Assembly: GCF_963576615.1 (NCBI RefSeq)
Contig: NC_088709.1
Span: 22,825,243-22,889,242 of the forward strand
Direction of reading: 5' to 3'
Length of the DNA stretch: 64,000 nucleotides
Source of the DNA: Watersipora subatra
Lineage: Eukaryota > Bryozoa > Gymnolaemata > Cheilostomatida > Watersiporidae
In this document: positions 32,640 to 44,927 of the stretch, one piece after another
Numbering within the stretch: position 1 is the first letter of the stretch
Layout: the number at the start of each line of letters is the position of its first letter
Made by a program: the position numbers and the translations under genes
Notes under the pieces: generated by a model
Databases searched by the model: none
What the model was told of the DNA's origin: nothing
What the model saw: only the letters and a program-made list of their open reading frames with translations

Positions 32640-33560
32640 AAAATTTCATGACAAGAATTTTAACCTTTACTACAAACTTAGCTAACTTAGTAACATATCT
32701 GTCTTCAGATTCACTTTCTAATTTCTCATTACCAATTCCAACATCGCTATCTTTCTTAGCACCACTTAAAATAGACTCGACCCTTTAAGCAAATTTCAAA
32801 CTGTCAGTTTGTTGGTCAATTAATGTAGTCATATCAGTCTCTGATATTAACTTATTTCTAGCATTAGAATAGACCAAACCATTCACAGCCGAAGCTCCAC
32901 AAAAGCGTCGTCTCAAATTGTCATAAAAAATCAGTCTTTATTCACCTTTTCTATTCTGACCAAGTACTCCTTGTCTTTCTCTCCAAAGCCCATGAAATTG
33001 AAACAAATTTCATCATCCTCACTAGAACACTCTCCTCTCTCCAAATGACCTCTCAAAAGATTTAAAGCAGTCTGATATGCATCATCTGCCCTGCTTGCAA
33101 CACTAGACTCTAACTCCTTAAGTAACAGCATATTCTTACTAACAGCTATACCATAGATATAGTAAACCTACTATATTTATTAGCTATACTCACTATAATT
33201 AGAATGGCTTGCGAGTCCACTTTACAGATTTGGTAGCGGTAGCAAATGATAATGCAGCAGATACGATTTAATCAATATAAATCATTGTCAAAAACACAGA
33301 AAAATAGAAATGCTATGTTACACTGAGAGCTTGTTGTACAATCTCAGTCAGGGACAATATTCAACAGTATCAAAAAATTGTATGTCTTGCAAGCCAGAAG
33401 TCGTGCACCTGACAGAGGTATGTCTCACAAAAATAATTGCAACATAATCGGTCCTAGCTTTTGAAAGACTTTTCTTTAAAAAGCTAGCCTTAGCAAAAAA
33501 CAGATTACTGCGGAAACAAGGCAATGGCTTTGGGCTAACAACCACCATGCTAGAAAAATA
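32640..33560 (-). pseudogene. Minus-strand coding remnant of unknown family (copy B)
   Basis: On the minus strand three open islands lie in order. 33548-33348 includes KARTDYVAIIFVRHTSVRC. 33131-32931 includes ASRADDAYQTALNLLRGHLE and CSSEDDEICFNFMGFGEKDK. About 32928-32660 includes DNLRRRFCGASAVNGLVYSN and ILSGAKKDSDVGIGNEK, in another frame and with one internal stop. Acidic and basic residues alternate as in real protein. Copy A has the same segment with more lesions. The family is unknown. It is either a decayed gene or transposon, or exons separated by short introns. Confidence 0.4.
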
Positions 33561-33869
33561 AATCTCATAGACTCGTTACCTCAAAAATCTATATCAGAAC
33601 CCAGGAAAAATGTTTAAGTTACAATGTCCTTTTGTCAAAATATTGCTTCAACTTAGGAATTAGGCTTCTAGATAAAAAAGACATAAAAGCCTTGTTCTAT
33701 GGTTTGAAACGAATGAGGGATTTTTTGTTTTATTTGTTTGAGAAATCAAACAAAAATAAAAAGGAAAAGCAGAAAAGAAGAGCATTTTAATTTTTTGCTA
33801 TGTTTTCATTTTGAATTCACTGCGTCTGGTTTGAGTTTATGGAAAGTTCATTTTTGAACATTACGCATC

Positions 33870-34075
33870 TTCTCAACTGACACTGTTGGTTCTCTTCTCC
33901 CATTGTTGCACAAGTTTAACCAACAATTTATCACATACAGGGTAGGGCAACCTGAACTTTTATCAACATTCAGAAAAAATTTATTCTGTGAAAAAATGAG
34001 AAAACAATTTAACATACTCTTGATACAATACTCTCCAACCCAAATCACGAGTACTTTGGAGTTATGAATCACTTC
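33870..34075. other. Conserved block open on both strands (copy B)
   Basis: Counterpart of 4109-4340. The plus strand reads STDTVGSLLPLLHKFNQQ, then GQPELLSTFRKNLFCEKM, to a stop. The minus strand is also open. Function unknown. Confidence 0.3.
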
Positions 34076-34694
34076 CTAAATTGAGTAGACAACTCTTTAT
34101 ATGCTGTTTTGATCCCTTTAATTTGTCCTTGACATTGCTATATTTTACTGTTCAAAAGAATTCTTATAAATACCTATTTGTCATTTCTGTTACACATACT
34201 ACACATATTTCAAGACAGCGTTTTAGTCAAAGTGTTAGTTTGTACGCAAACCTTTTAGTTTCTACCTCATTCAGTTATTGCATTTTTGTTTTAAAATGGC
34301 AAATAGAATCTCCGCATTATCAAAATAAAATTTTTACAATTTATTCCTTATCTTTATGCAAATACCTATTTAAAATGTTTGATGTTAAGATGTTGCCTTG
34401 TTAATAAAAAGTATTTAAGCAAAAAATGATTACTATTTAACATATAACAACATTTGCCATTCAAACTACATATCATGAGAGATATGTTTTGTGTAGTTGT
34501 AATAAAGTAAGAGAAAAAATGAAAACAGCTGTGAAAGTTTTTAAACTTTGTCAAGCAATTGTAATTTTCAAACTTCACATCGTGAGGAAAATGTTTTGTG
34601 GAAAAAAATAAAACAACTATAAAAGGGTTTAAATGTAAATGCGAAGTCTGTTTTGCTACGATTACAATAAAAGATGATTAAGTAATGATACAAT

Positions 34695-34772
34695 CATGTG
34701 TGTGTGTGCGTGTGCGTGTGCGTGTGCGTGTGCGTGTGTTTGTGCGTGTGTGTGTTTGTGTGTGTGTGTGTG
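34695..34772. repeat. (TGTGCG)n/(TG)n microsatellite
   Basis: About 78 bases of TGTGCGTGTGCG-type repeat. Cys-Val frames are artefacts. Confidence 0.95.
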
Positions 34773-35087
34773 AAAAAGGATATTGTTCCACCAGAAGCTG
34801 GCCATCAAAACTTTGAATACGACGATGCTAGTACTTCTCTACACTGTTACAAATGTACAAATCGGATATCGGACTGTCTTTGTCTGACCAAACGGTAATA
34901 GAATGTAGAGGCCATTCCTACTCGAGATAATACAACTGTCCGCATGAAAAGTTTGACCTTCATCGCGATTTAGCAATTGAACCTTACAAAAAGCCGGAAC
35001 CAGAAAATCCCGAAAACGCACAAAGCATCGTGTTCTATCGAGTTTGTAGAATTCATAGAGTTTAAAATCAAAACATATTTCATCAGT
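34773..35087. other. No gene seen
   Basis: Unique sequence. The open frame across the microsatellite into HCYKCTN is not supported by any context. Confidence 0.4.
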
Positions 35088-35280
35088 ATTCCCTGCATAG
35101 CTCAGTGGTAGGGTGCAGGGATGTAAAACATGCAGTTACAATCTCCATGAGTTCAAATCCATCAGTATGCAGAGTTTCATTCTCAAGATTTTAATAACTA
35201 TAGCTGAACATACCGAAGGACTGATCGCAGAAAACAGATGACAGATGACAAACTTTGAGAAATATGTCTATATTATTTAT
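35088..35280 (+). repeat. tRNA-derived SINE, family 1
   Basis: A box GCATAGCTCAGTGGTAGGGT and B box GAGTTCAAATCC are about 50 bases apart. They are followed by the family tail AACTATAGCTGAACATACC and CAAACTTTGAGAAATAT. The tRNA-like head is clear, but no cloverleaf is complete, so this is a SINE and not a tRNA gene. Confidence 0.75.
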
Positions 35281-35399
35281 ATTATATACATATCTAAATA
35301 AAAGTATAGGTTGAGAAATATATCTATATTTGAGAAATATATCTATACTTCTCTATAGATTTCTTTACAGAAGCAACCTATACTAACAGTTGCTTTATT

Positions 35400-35560
35400 T
35401 TTTCTCGTAATATATTTAAATTGCGTAACACACTTTTCTCATGACATGAAGTTTGAAAGTTGGAATGGTAACTGTTGTTATATGTTAAATAAAAAAAGAT
35501 TTCGTGCAAAGACTTTTTGATTACCCAGGCAACGGCGGGCTCACAGCTTGCATGAATATA
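35400..35560 (+). repeat. Helitron-like 3' end fragment
   Basis: CATGACATGAAGTTTGAAAG, then GATTACCCAGGCAACGGCGGG, matches the 3' part of the element ending at 53458. The terminal CTAGT is altered here (CAGCTTGC). Confidence 0.4.
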
Positions 35561-36039
35561 TAGATATATAGCCTATTCTAGTTATGGAAAATAGTTGTAC
35601 TTATCTAGCAGCTACTGCATGGCAGTTTCAAGACTTCTTCTGTCAATCTTCAGGCCGCTACTAAAATTTAAGATGGTATCTTAAATTTTAGTGCAAAACA
35701 GCTAAATTAAAAATAAACCAAACAGCTCTAAAACTTTTCTAATAACTGTAAATCTAAAATTTCATAACATTCCTCTTTCTCATTGTTCGAGATCCGAAAC
35801 AATTTTTCCCATCAGAATAAATGTATGTAAATTTTAATCCATTCCAAGGCAAGAAATCTACTTTGGTAAATTATTTTACACCATAAACTATACTGTATAC
35901 TGCATACTATAAATAAAAGCGGGTAGATATAGATTGTGTTTAATTTTGATAAGAGGTTTTCTATTTAGGATGATAGAAAAACAGAAGTAAAAATTTTGGA
36001 TGTTTTGCTCTTAAAACATCAATAACATTAAAAGTTAAG
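35561..36039. other. No gene seen
   Basis: AT-rich sequence between a Helitron-like fragment and the LINE remnant. A direct double occurrence of ATCTTAAATTTTAG is visible near 35670. Confidence 0.4.
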
Positions 36040-38705
36040 ATACAATAATGAGATAATGGAAAAACTTGCAAATCAGCAAATTCTTGACTTATTAGAATCT
36101 AACAACTTTCTCAATCAAAATCAATTTGGCTTTAGGCCGAGAAAAGGCACAGCGGATGAAATATTATCTTTTACTGATCAAATTTTAGTCTTTTAATAAA
36201 AGTGAATGTGTAATTAGTATTTTCATAGATTTTAGTAAGACGTTCGACATCATTGATCATAATATATTACTTAAAGAATAGAAAAAGCATAATATTATTA
36301 TGCTTTATTATTTATTTTGAGGTGTTGACTGATGTTTTTTAAAAAGAATCAAGGAGATTGACCAACCAGAAGCTGAGATATAGCCAGCCTAACACAGGTC
36401 TACCAAAAGACATAAGTGTTTTGGTAATCCTCATATTAGCATCAGTATATGACGTATGAAATCGACTTGTGTGCCATTGGTCAATTAAGCCAACTAATGC
36501 GCTCTTCTATAACAATCACGGCGTTTTAATTGGTTTAATCCCTGGAAGTATAGAACAATCAAATTGGGCCTCACAATCACTGCTCTGAGAATTCCGAACC
36601 AGTCCCTCTGACGTGTAGATTAGTTTTAGCATGAAATAATTACACGCATCTATAATTTCACAATATTTCGCTATCTCGCTAGTTCAGTTCAGTTTTGTTG
36701 TTCTCCCACTTAGCTTTCCTATTCAGACTCATCTTTAGCGCTGTTCAGATTTTTTTTATCTATAGCTAATAAATGGAATCAATTAAATCAATCATCGATC
36801 TCGGGTATCATTTGGAACTTTCTACAAATTATATTAGTTACATCATTTCTTCTATACACAGTTATATTGTTATTTTGTATAATATGCATTATGATTATTA
36901 TATTAATCATAAAAAATAGTTTTTTTAATTTAATCATAAAAAATAATCATAGATAAGATAATAGATAAATAGTAGAATCAAATCAAAAGTTATCGTTTTA
37001 TTTTCTTACAGCAAGAGCAGCACGGTCAATTTATTCTTTTTAAAATTATGGCTGTAGTGAACTTACAGTCTGTTAATAGTGACAATAATCATGCAAATCA
37101 ACTGAATGCTGCAGTAGGTACACAGTAGAAAGATGATAAATGAGCAAAAATTCACATTCCCACTTCTTATTCTAAACAAATTACAAATCACGAATATCGT
37201 ATAATATAGACTATACACGCGCCGTTCGTTGAACAGAGGATCTTCGGAGCACATCCGTGAAAATCGAGTTAAAATTTGAGGCGCAATATTGAAAATCTGC
37301 TCTTCTGTTTTGAAAAATCATGGCAAGGGGTTGTGGGCAAATGCCTTTACCACACAATGTTTGCTTGGTTTTCCTGAGAAACCAGAGCTAGTCTGTAAAT
37401 TCGTTACTATCGCGAGAAGCGTTTCACATCTCATAGCCGAAAACAATCAGTATGCGTAATGGCAGTAAGGGTGCGCAACTCCGGCACATCTCCAATAAGT
37501 CGATTTCATACGTCACAATTCTCGGGATTTTCGAAGGGTTTTTCCTCTGATTCGTTATTAGGTAGACCTGTGTTAGGCTGGCTATATCTCAGCTTCTAGT
37601 AGGTCAATCTCCTCTTTTCTTTTTTAGAACTTCAGTCAACACCTCAGGATAAATAATAAAGCATAATAATATTATGCTTTCTCTATTCTTTAACAGGTTG
37701 AGCAATTGTAATTTTAATCCATTGAATATTAATTGGATCCATATTTATCTGTCGAATAGAACTCAAGTCACACAAATAAATGATTCATACTCTAATTCTA
37801 GCGATATAACATGCGGTGTGCCTCAAGGTTCTGTGTTAGGGCCAACTCTGTTCTTACTATATATAAATGATCTTTGTCAATCTCTGAGGTATCTAACTTT
37901 AATTTTGTATGCTGATGACACATATTTGTTTTTTTCTTCTTCTGACCTAAATGATTCTCACACAAAAATTAATTCTGATCTTCGAAGACTGAACCACTGG
38001 TGTCAGGTAAATAAACTAACTATTAACTGTGAAAAAACAGTTTACATTGTTTTCAAAAACCACCAAAACAATTTTTAAATTTGAACTCATTAACTTTAAA
38101 TGATAAAAATATTGCTGAGGCTGATAAAATCAAATTTTTAGGTATTACAATTGATAAGAATGTGAGTTTGTCCTCAAATATGCAATTTACTGATTGACTT
38201 AAGATCTATTTCAGGACTGTTTTTTCGATTAAGCACTGCTGTTCCAAGAAGCATCCTGATAGTGAATTACTACTCTTTTATTCACTCTAAATTATGCTAC
38301 TCTAAAGAATCATGGATAAACGCTTTTTGGGTTCACCTTGACAAAATAGTTAAGTTTCAAAAGAAAATATTGCGTATTATTTATAAAAAGTATTTTAGTA
38401 ACCCAACTTTTGATTTATTTCATGACTCTGAGATTTCGGCTGCTGATAGAATGTATCATTACAAATCATTTATTAGAGCACACAAACTGTATCGTTCAAA
38501 AACATGTCAAAAACCTTCACACTATAACACCCGATTTCAATCATCCTCACTTCCTACTCTTTTTTGTTCTTCATCTGCTGATCAACGAACATTTAACTTT
38601 GTGATGTCTGCACTGTGGAATAAATGGCCAGCATCGTTGAAATTAATAAAACCTATTAGTGGGTTTAAGATGGAGATAAGGTTCTACCTTAGCTCGGCTT
38701 GGTAA
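36040..38705 (+). pseudogene. Broken non-LTR retrotransposon reverse transcriptase, split by a nested element
   Basis: Reverse transcriptase landmarks appear in order: NQFGFRPRKGTADEI (about 36120), FIDFSKTFDIIDHNILL (about 36220-36272), GVPQGSVLGPTLFLLYINDL (about 37810), the catalytic YADDT (about 37908), and a C-terminal region with MSALWNKWPASLK (about 38600) ending in a stop at 38705. The pattern fits CR1/Jockey-type LINEs. Lesions include a stop and frameshift near 36195, a frameshift near 38075 and a stop near 38196. A 1415-bp inverted-repeat element also sits between 36274 and 37690. The 5' end with ORF1 and endonuclease is missing. The 3' UTR runs to the CA microsatellite at 38885. 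Confidence 0.9.
36275..37689. mobile_element. Non-autonomous inverted-repeat transposon with TTAA target duplication
   Basis: TTAA at 36271-36274 and at 37690-37693 flanks a 1415-bp insert. The ends are long inverted repeats starting AGAATAGA and continuing through a near-palindrome (AAGCATAATATTATTATGCTT type). They include GCTGAGATATAGCCAGCCTA, ACACAGGTCTACC and GACGTATGAAATCGACTT, so each arm is about 190 bases. Removing the insert plus one TTAA rejoins the LINE frame exactly (ILL then NRLSNCN). No transposase frame lies inside. TTAA duplication is typical of the piggyBac superfamily, but the termini do not start with CCC, so the class is uncertain. Confidence 0.85.
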
Positions 38706-38884
38706 ACATTAATATCTACGCTTTATGCTGTCGACTTGGGCCTGCGACCGATTTAGCTTTGCTATTTTGCACTGGCCCCATCGTTTTACTTTTGTTTGAA
38801 TGTTGATATACAATTGTTTGAAACTTTGCCTTGTTTTCTTTTTCATATGTATGCAATTGTATGTACTATGTATTTGATGAAAAA

Positions 38885-39015
38885 AATCACACACGCACAC
38901 ACGCACACACGCACACACGCACGCACACACGCACACATCCACACGCACACACGCACACACGCAAAAACGCAAAAACGCATACACGCACGCATTCACGCAC
39001 ACTCGCACACACAGC
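38885..39015. repeat. (CGCACACA)n microsatellite at LINE 3' end
   Basis: About 130 bases of ACACGCAC-type repeat with some AAAACGC units. It directly follows the LINE 3' UTR. Confidence 0.95.
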
Positions 39016-39629
39016 AAAAAAATGCTACAGATCAGTTACATCATTAATCCTAGAAAAAAGAAAATATAAACAGCAATGTCGCGTTTACTTTACACCTTTG
39101 AAGAATAGTCCTCCTCTAAAACAATTTAGATTAACTCGACTGGAAGGGTTATCTAGAGGAACCATCTGAGACGTCGTCCTAGATGGTTCCTCTCTTTTTC
39201 TAAAGAACTTATGAAGCGTAAATTGCTTCTCCATTTGTTAATGAAGGTTCCCATACTGTTTCTGGAGCTGGTCCAATTCCAATGCGCATGCTCCGGTTTG
39301 GTTGAGAACCAAATTTATGTTTGAGAACCAAAATGAACAAATCTCAAAAATCAGTGGTCAAAAACCGAAGCGTTCAAGAACCGAAGATCCATTGTATATA
39401 ATCAGTACACAAATCGCCAAAAATTAGGGTTGAGATTAATTATTGTCGATATCGTGGAGCGTAACAAATTAGCCCTTATGAAATAAAACACCGAAGAAGC
39501 ATCACGTTGCATATACCTAGGTTCCAAAACATTTCTGAACAGAAGCATCGTAACTCGTAGACACAAGGCTAAAATAATTAGCACGCGCATGGTGTATTCG
39601 GTATATAAAAATGTCTTTGATCACTATGC
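39016..39629. other. No gene seen; one short inverted repeat
   Basis: AGAGGAACCATCTGAGACG and CGTCCTAGATGGTTCCTCT (39155-39195) form an imperfect hairpin. No coding features are recognised. Confidence 0.45.
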
Positions 39630-39770
39630 TGTTCTAGCTCAAAGGTAGAGCGCCCGGATAAGAAGCTTAATTGAATTCAAATCCATCAGTACACTGACGT
39701 TTATTATCAAGATTTTAAAATCTATAGCCGGAATGACACACATACACACGTACTTTGAGAAATATATATA
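39630..39770 (+). repeat. tRNA-derived SINE, family 1
   Basis: GTTCTAGCTCAAAGGTAGAG (A box) and TTGAATTCAAATCC (B box) are followed by the tail ATCTATAGCCGGAATGACAC and CTTTGAGAAATATATA. It runs into a reversed Helitron-like terminus (GCGTTGCCTGGGTAATC, about 39800-39840). Confidence 0.7.
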
Positions 39771-40564
39771 TATATATATATATATTCAAGCTGAATGACC
39801 TGCGTTGCCTGGGTAATCAAAAAGTCTTTGCACAAAGAGTTAATATGTGCAAAGACTTCTTATAGAAGTTACAAAAATTGTAGAAGTTTTTAAATTTCCT
39901 TTTATCATCATTATTTAAGAGCTGCTAATTTTAAACATAATTTGAATGTAGCGTTTAAAGTTTAAACATTGTTAATTTCCTTAGCAAGGTTATTATCACT
40001 TAATTGGTTTCTAATCTTCCTTTATTATTAACATGAATTTATCATCAAATCATTTTTTCAGACATTGTTATAAAATTTCACTTACAAATTACTTCCATAT
40101 TCAGTATAAATTTTATTTTAAATTAATCTGTTAAATACATGTATTCTGAAAAGTTTTACATAACGTAATGCTTCCAAACAATGAACCTGCAATCAATCAC
40201 TTCTCGGGTGGTACTAAATGACTCATGTCTACGAATATTCAAATTTACAATTAAACAGCTTCATATAAAAGTTAAAATACTAAATGTTGTATGTGTTAAA
40301 TAAAATTAATTTGTTGTGCAAAAATGCTTTTATTCCTCAAGCAACACTGGAGTGAATAATACTAAAAACCTAATACGGGTGTATTTATTGTGTATTCTCC
40401 AAACCAAACAGCCAGCCTAAAAGCCAGCCAAACCTATCGAAAAACCTTTTTTGCCTAACATATGAGCAATTCAAAAGCCTCTTTTAAGTACATAGGAATG
40501 TTTGAGGTGCTCCAAACCTCTTGGCTATCCATATTACCCTCACTCAACTCATAATATTTACAGG
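39771..40564. other. Gene 1B 5' flank
   Basis: Includes a reversed Helitron-like fragment (39790-39850). From about 40360 it aligns with the 5' flank of gene 1A (about 10835), up to the acceptor TATTTACAG. No TATA-like first exon is preserved next to it. Confidence 0.45.
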
Positions 40565-43500
40565 ATGCCTCGAGATATTAAATATGGCTGCCTACTCAAG
40601 CTACTATTACTAATTTCACTGGTCACTGTCAGCAATGCTTTCAACTCCACAACATCAGCTAATGACACTGACAGTTGCAAGTTGACCTGGAGACTTTTAG
40701 GGGTTACGGTTGGCATCTGTTTAGGAGTGACTGTAGGCCTTCCTGTGCTCTTCTTCATCATATTATGTGAGTATTCTAAAGTATCAATGACAAGTCCCTT
40801 TCTTGATAGATATATATCATTGTTTGAATGCAATAAATCAAAATAAATATATGCAAACAATATTTTGTGGTTGACAAGTGTTTTATGTTCAATAATGTAA
40901 CATATTTAGTTACATAGTTTGAAATAGTCCATATAGAGATACTGACTAATAGATGTTTTGACCATTAAAGCTGCCACCTACATTTTATGAGTCTCAAAAT
41001 TTTTTAACCAACAGATCTATCAAACAGTAGAGTTGTCAATCTTTCAAAAATTTTCCACCTAGCTTGCTATAGTAAAAATGGTAAAAGTACAAAACACAAA
41101 CAATGAGAATAAATGATTTACACTTGTTTTCTATGCCCCTTAAAAAACAAACTAAAAGTCTCAGAGCTCACCCAAAGCCTATGCAAAAGAACAGAGCTCA
41201 CCCAAAGCCTATGCATGAACTCTACTCCAAGACTACAGCGCCTTTTTGCTAAGTAGAAATGGCAGCTTACAAAACATGGATAAAACAGTTCTTCCAAGGG
41301 GACTCCAAAACTAAAATCTGTGAACCGTTTTATGGATTCGGCTTTCTTAAAGAATTCACATATAAAATTTCAAGAAAAAGGTGTTGAACCAAGCTGTTTG
41401 CAAGCTGGCATAGGTAGCCAGGTATTTGCAAAAGATCTTAAGTTCATTCTGGCAAATTAAACATCCTTCAAATTCAGAATACAGAGGAATACATGTATGG
41501 TGATAGAAGGCTACAGGCGGCTCAGCAAGAAGGTGAAACATGCATAGAAATCATTTGGTAGTGTAAGTTTGCATAGCCTTCAGGCAAGAAAATGGATATC
41601 TTTCAATACACTCATAGTGGGAAGTCCAGTGTCACCTCACTGTAGTTGATGGTCTACCCGTTTTATGACAATATAACTGGGGTGCTACTAAATTCTAAAC
41701 CCAATACTCCAGACCAACCAGGGCATCATCAAGTGCTGCCTGACAACTGGGCAATTTACTTGTTAACCGAAGAACTAAACTGAACACGGGGAAATGACAC
41801 ACAATTGCAAGACATACAAGATGAGTTTAAGCCCACTGCACTATTCAGTTATTTTTTCACTATCACCCTAGAAACTGTGAGTTAGACTGAGAGTGGATCT
41901 CTTTGAATTCAAAAAGCCTTACTTTCTTTTGCTAGCCATTTGTCACAGTAAATAGACAAAACTCGCTTCCATCAACAAACTCCATCAAAACAAAAAAGGT
42001 CATACTCTCTACCCACAGCATATGTAAAACATCTTGGGTATTGGTTCGCAAATTTTTCAGCAGATTTTGCAGTTTCGGATGCTTACCAAACTTATCCGCG
42101 CAACCATTTCTAGAGGTTACCTATTAGATTACCTACATTACCCACGTGACATTTTAAAAAAGCACAAACAGCGGCAGCCAATGTCTAGAAAGTATTATGA
42201 GATGTTGAACCAGGTGCAGAGTGTTTTTGATTCGATGGAAAGTCAGTAAGAAATAAATAATACAAGTACTTGATCAGCTTGAATCTCTACAATAATGTGA
42301 GCTGTGTCTGTTTGTCCTTTTGTTTGTCCGGGGTTAAGATCTGAATAAAACATCTTTCAGCGGGTCTCAAACTCTTGACATTCAGATTTGCAGATCAACA
42401 TCCTAACAATTGCACAAATTAATTGCTTTGTGGCAATTCAGAATAATTATGTTGATAGTCTTTCTCTGCGCTTTATCATCACACCTGAAGAATTCTCATG
42501 GCACACTCAGCTACCAACATAACTCACTGGCTAAGTTCTCAAAATTACACCTGAGGATAAAAAAGATGCTTATGTAAAGAAGCCGTAAGGAATAAATTTA
42601 TTTTGGCCAGCAAGCAGCAGTGACTATCCTTCATGTCATCAAGTACATACACACACCTGTGTCAGCATGTCAACAGATATGCAATTAGATAACATGCATG
42701 CATCAAGCCAGACAAGAAAAGATAAGTATTATCATAAAAAATCAGATAGCAGATGAAACTTGCTAGCATCATGTCTTATTACAAGATTGTAGCAGTATAA
42801 TGATTACAAACCTTCGCCGTAACAACCCCCTCAAGTAAAATAGATGAAAACTCAAACTCTGAACGGGTTCAAGTGACATCTGTACAATTTACTCACTGCC
42901 ACAAATCAGAGCCCTTTGATTGCTTTGATCTTAAACGCCAGCACAGGAGCGGTCACTAGTGTCACCAGGTCAATGAAAAAAACAAAGTCGACCTGTTATT
43001 AGAAGATAACTAAACTTATTTACTTTTAGTGTTTCAGCAAATTATTCTGATATAAGTTGGTTAACTGCCAACTTGTGCCCCTTAAATTATTTTTTTATTT
43101 TATAGATTTTTTAATAAGTGCTCTAAATTCATGACATTTTGTCACCATACCAGTACACCACGCTCTGTCATACCACCAGACCTCGCACCACTTTCAACTT
43201 CCCATTTAAACAAGGATAGCTGGCTGAGATGAAATTTATTCCAAAATCGTTTTGCGCAGCAAATGTAGCTCTATCGATTCAACTGTGTTAGTCCGAGACA
43301 ATGGTAAATTTTGAAGCTGAACTTAATTTGGGCAGACAACTCTCAATGTTTTATTTTGTAGCTAGCAGATTAAAGGTATAGTGCAAACTAGAGGGTACTA
43401 AAGATTTTATATACTTCGTGTTGTTAGGGTTTCACACTAGCTATTCACTATCAAATGTTCATATTGGAGTCATCCTTCTTTTAATCGCAGGCATCTTAAA

Positions 43501-44209
43501 GATCATCTCTAACTTTTTAGGCTCCATCAACTTCTATAGTTTTTTGCTATACCACCCATGGACAATCTAGATTAATCCTGATATCACCTGTTATTAAACT
43601 TTACTTTCTTACTTTTTTGTCAAGTCACACGTGAACATGAATTTTTGATCAAAGTAAAACTTAAATCTTGGATTCTCTTTATAATTTAGGTTGCTGTGGG
43701 TTTGCCTGTCGAGGTATTAGAAAGGGCTCGTGTGCTGCCGGATGTCAAAGTAATATTGGAGATGTGGAATCAGGTTCCTGTTTTGCTTGCTGTCAGTCAA
43801 CAGGTAATTATACCTCAAAGGCAACATGTAACAAGAAATGTGCATATACAGTTTAGTATATTTTACATTGTATACCTCTGTATTTATATTATATATTGGC
43901 ATTCATTTTGCATCCGTACACTGTATAATGGATATTTCGTGTACTGGGCATATGTTAAATAATATGAATTTTCTACTGATTATTTCCTTAAGACGGAATT
44001 TATTAGATGTAATACAACTTTATACAACATGTGTATATTACATAATATACACCTTCATATAACTTGTATTTAATATTATATAAATTTATACAACATATAT
44101 TAGATATTATACAACTTTATATAACATTAAGTATAATGAGTTGTACTTAAAACCATTTTATGAAGTTAGAACAGTGGAATCTGTATTTTAATAGAATCCT
44201 ATATATACA

Positions 44210-44257
<48 letters not shown>

Positions 44258-44722
44258 TCATGCTACAGACAGTACTGTTTCGGCTATTGAAGCCTCATCA
44301 GTGCAGCTCAGAGCTTAGGCAAGGGACACGAATCCCATTACCAATGAGAGTTGACTTCCTGCCACGAAACAACTAAGTTGCCTCGCAGACTTTAAGAAAG
44401 TCAATGTGCTGGCACCAGAGTGCTCAAATCACAAAGGTGATGAGCTTTGCACAAAGGCTAATAGTGCCGCACCTCTCACAGAGTGCTCAACCAAACCGAA
44501 GTAAGGGAGCATATACTCATGCTACAGACAGTACTGTTTCGGCTATTGAAGCCTCATCAGTGCAGCTCAGAGCTTAGGCAAGGGACACAAATCCCATTAC
44601 CAATGAGAGTTGACTTCCTGCCACGAAACAACTAAGTTGCCTCGCAGACTTTAAGAAAGTCAATGTGCTGGCACCAGAGTGCTCAAATCACAAAGGTGAT
44701 GAGCTTTGCACAAAGCTCATCA

Positions 44723-44771
<49 letters not shown>

Positions 44772-44833
44772 ATGAGATATATATATGGGATGATGAGGCT
44801 TCAATAGCCGAAACAGTACTGTCTGTAGCATGA

Positions 44834-44927
<94 letters not shown>

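Noticed and set aside
35088-35170. Possible tRNA gene (A and B boxes)
   Set aside because: No complete cloverleaf with paired acceptor ends, and the sequence continues into a tail shared by several dispersed copies. It is a SINE head.
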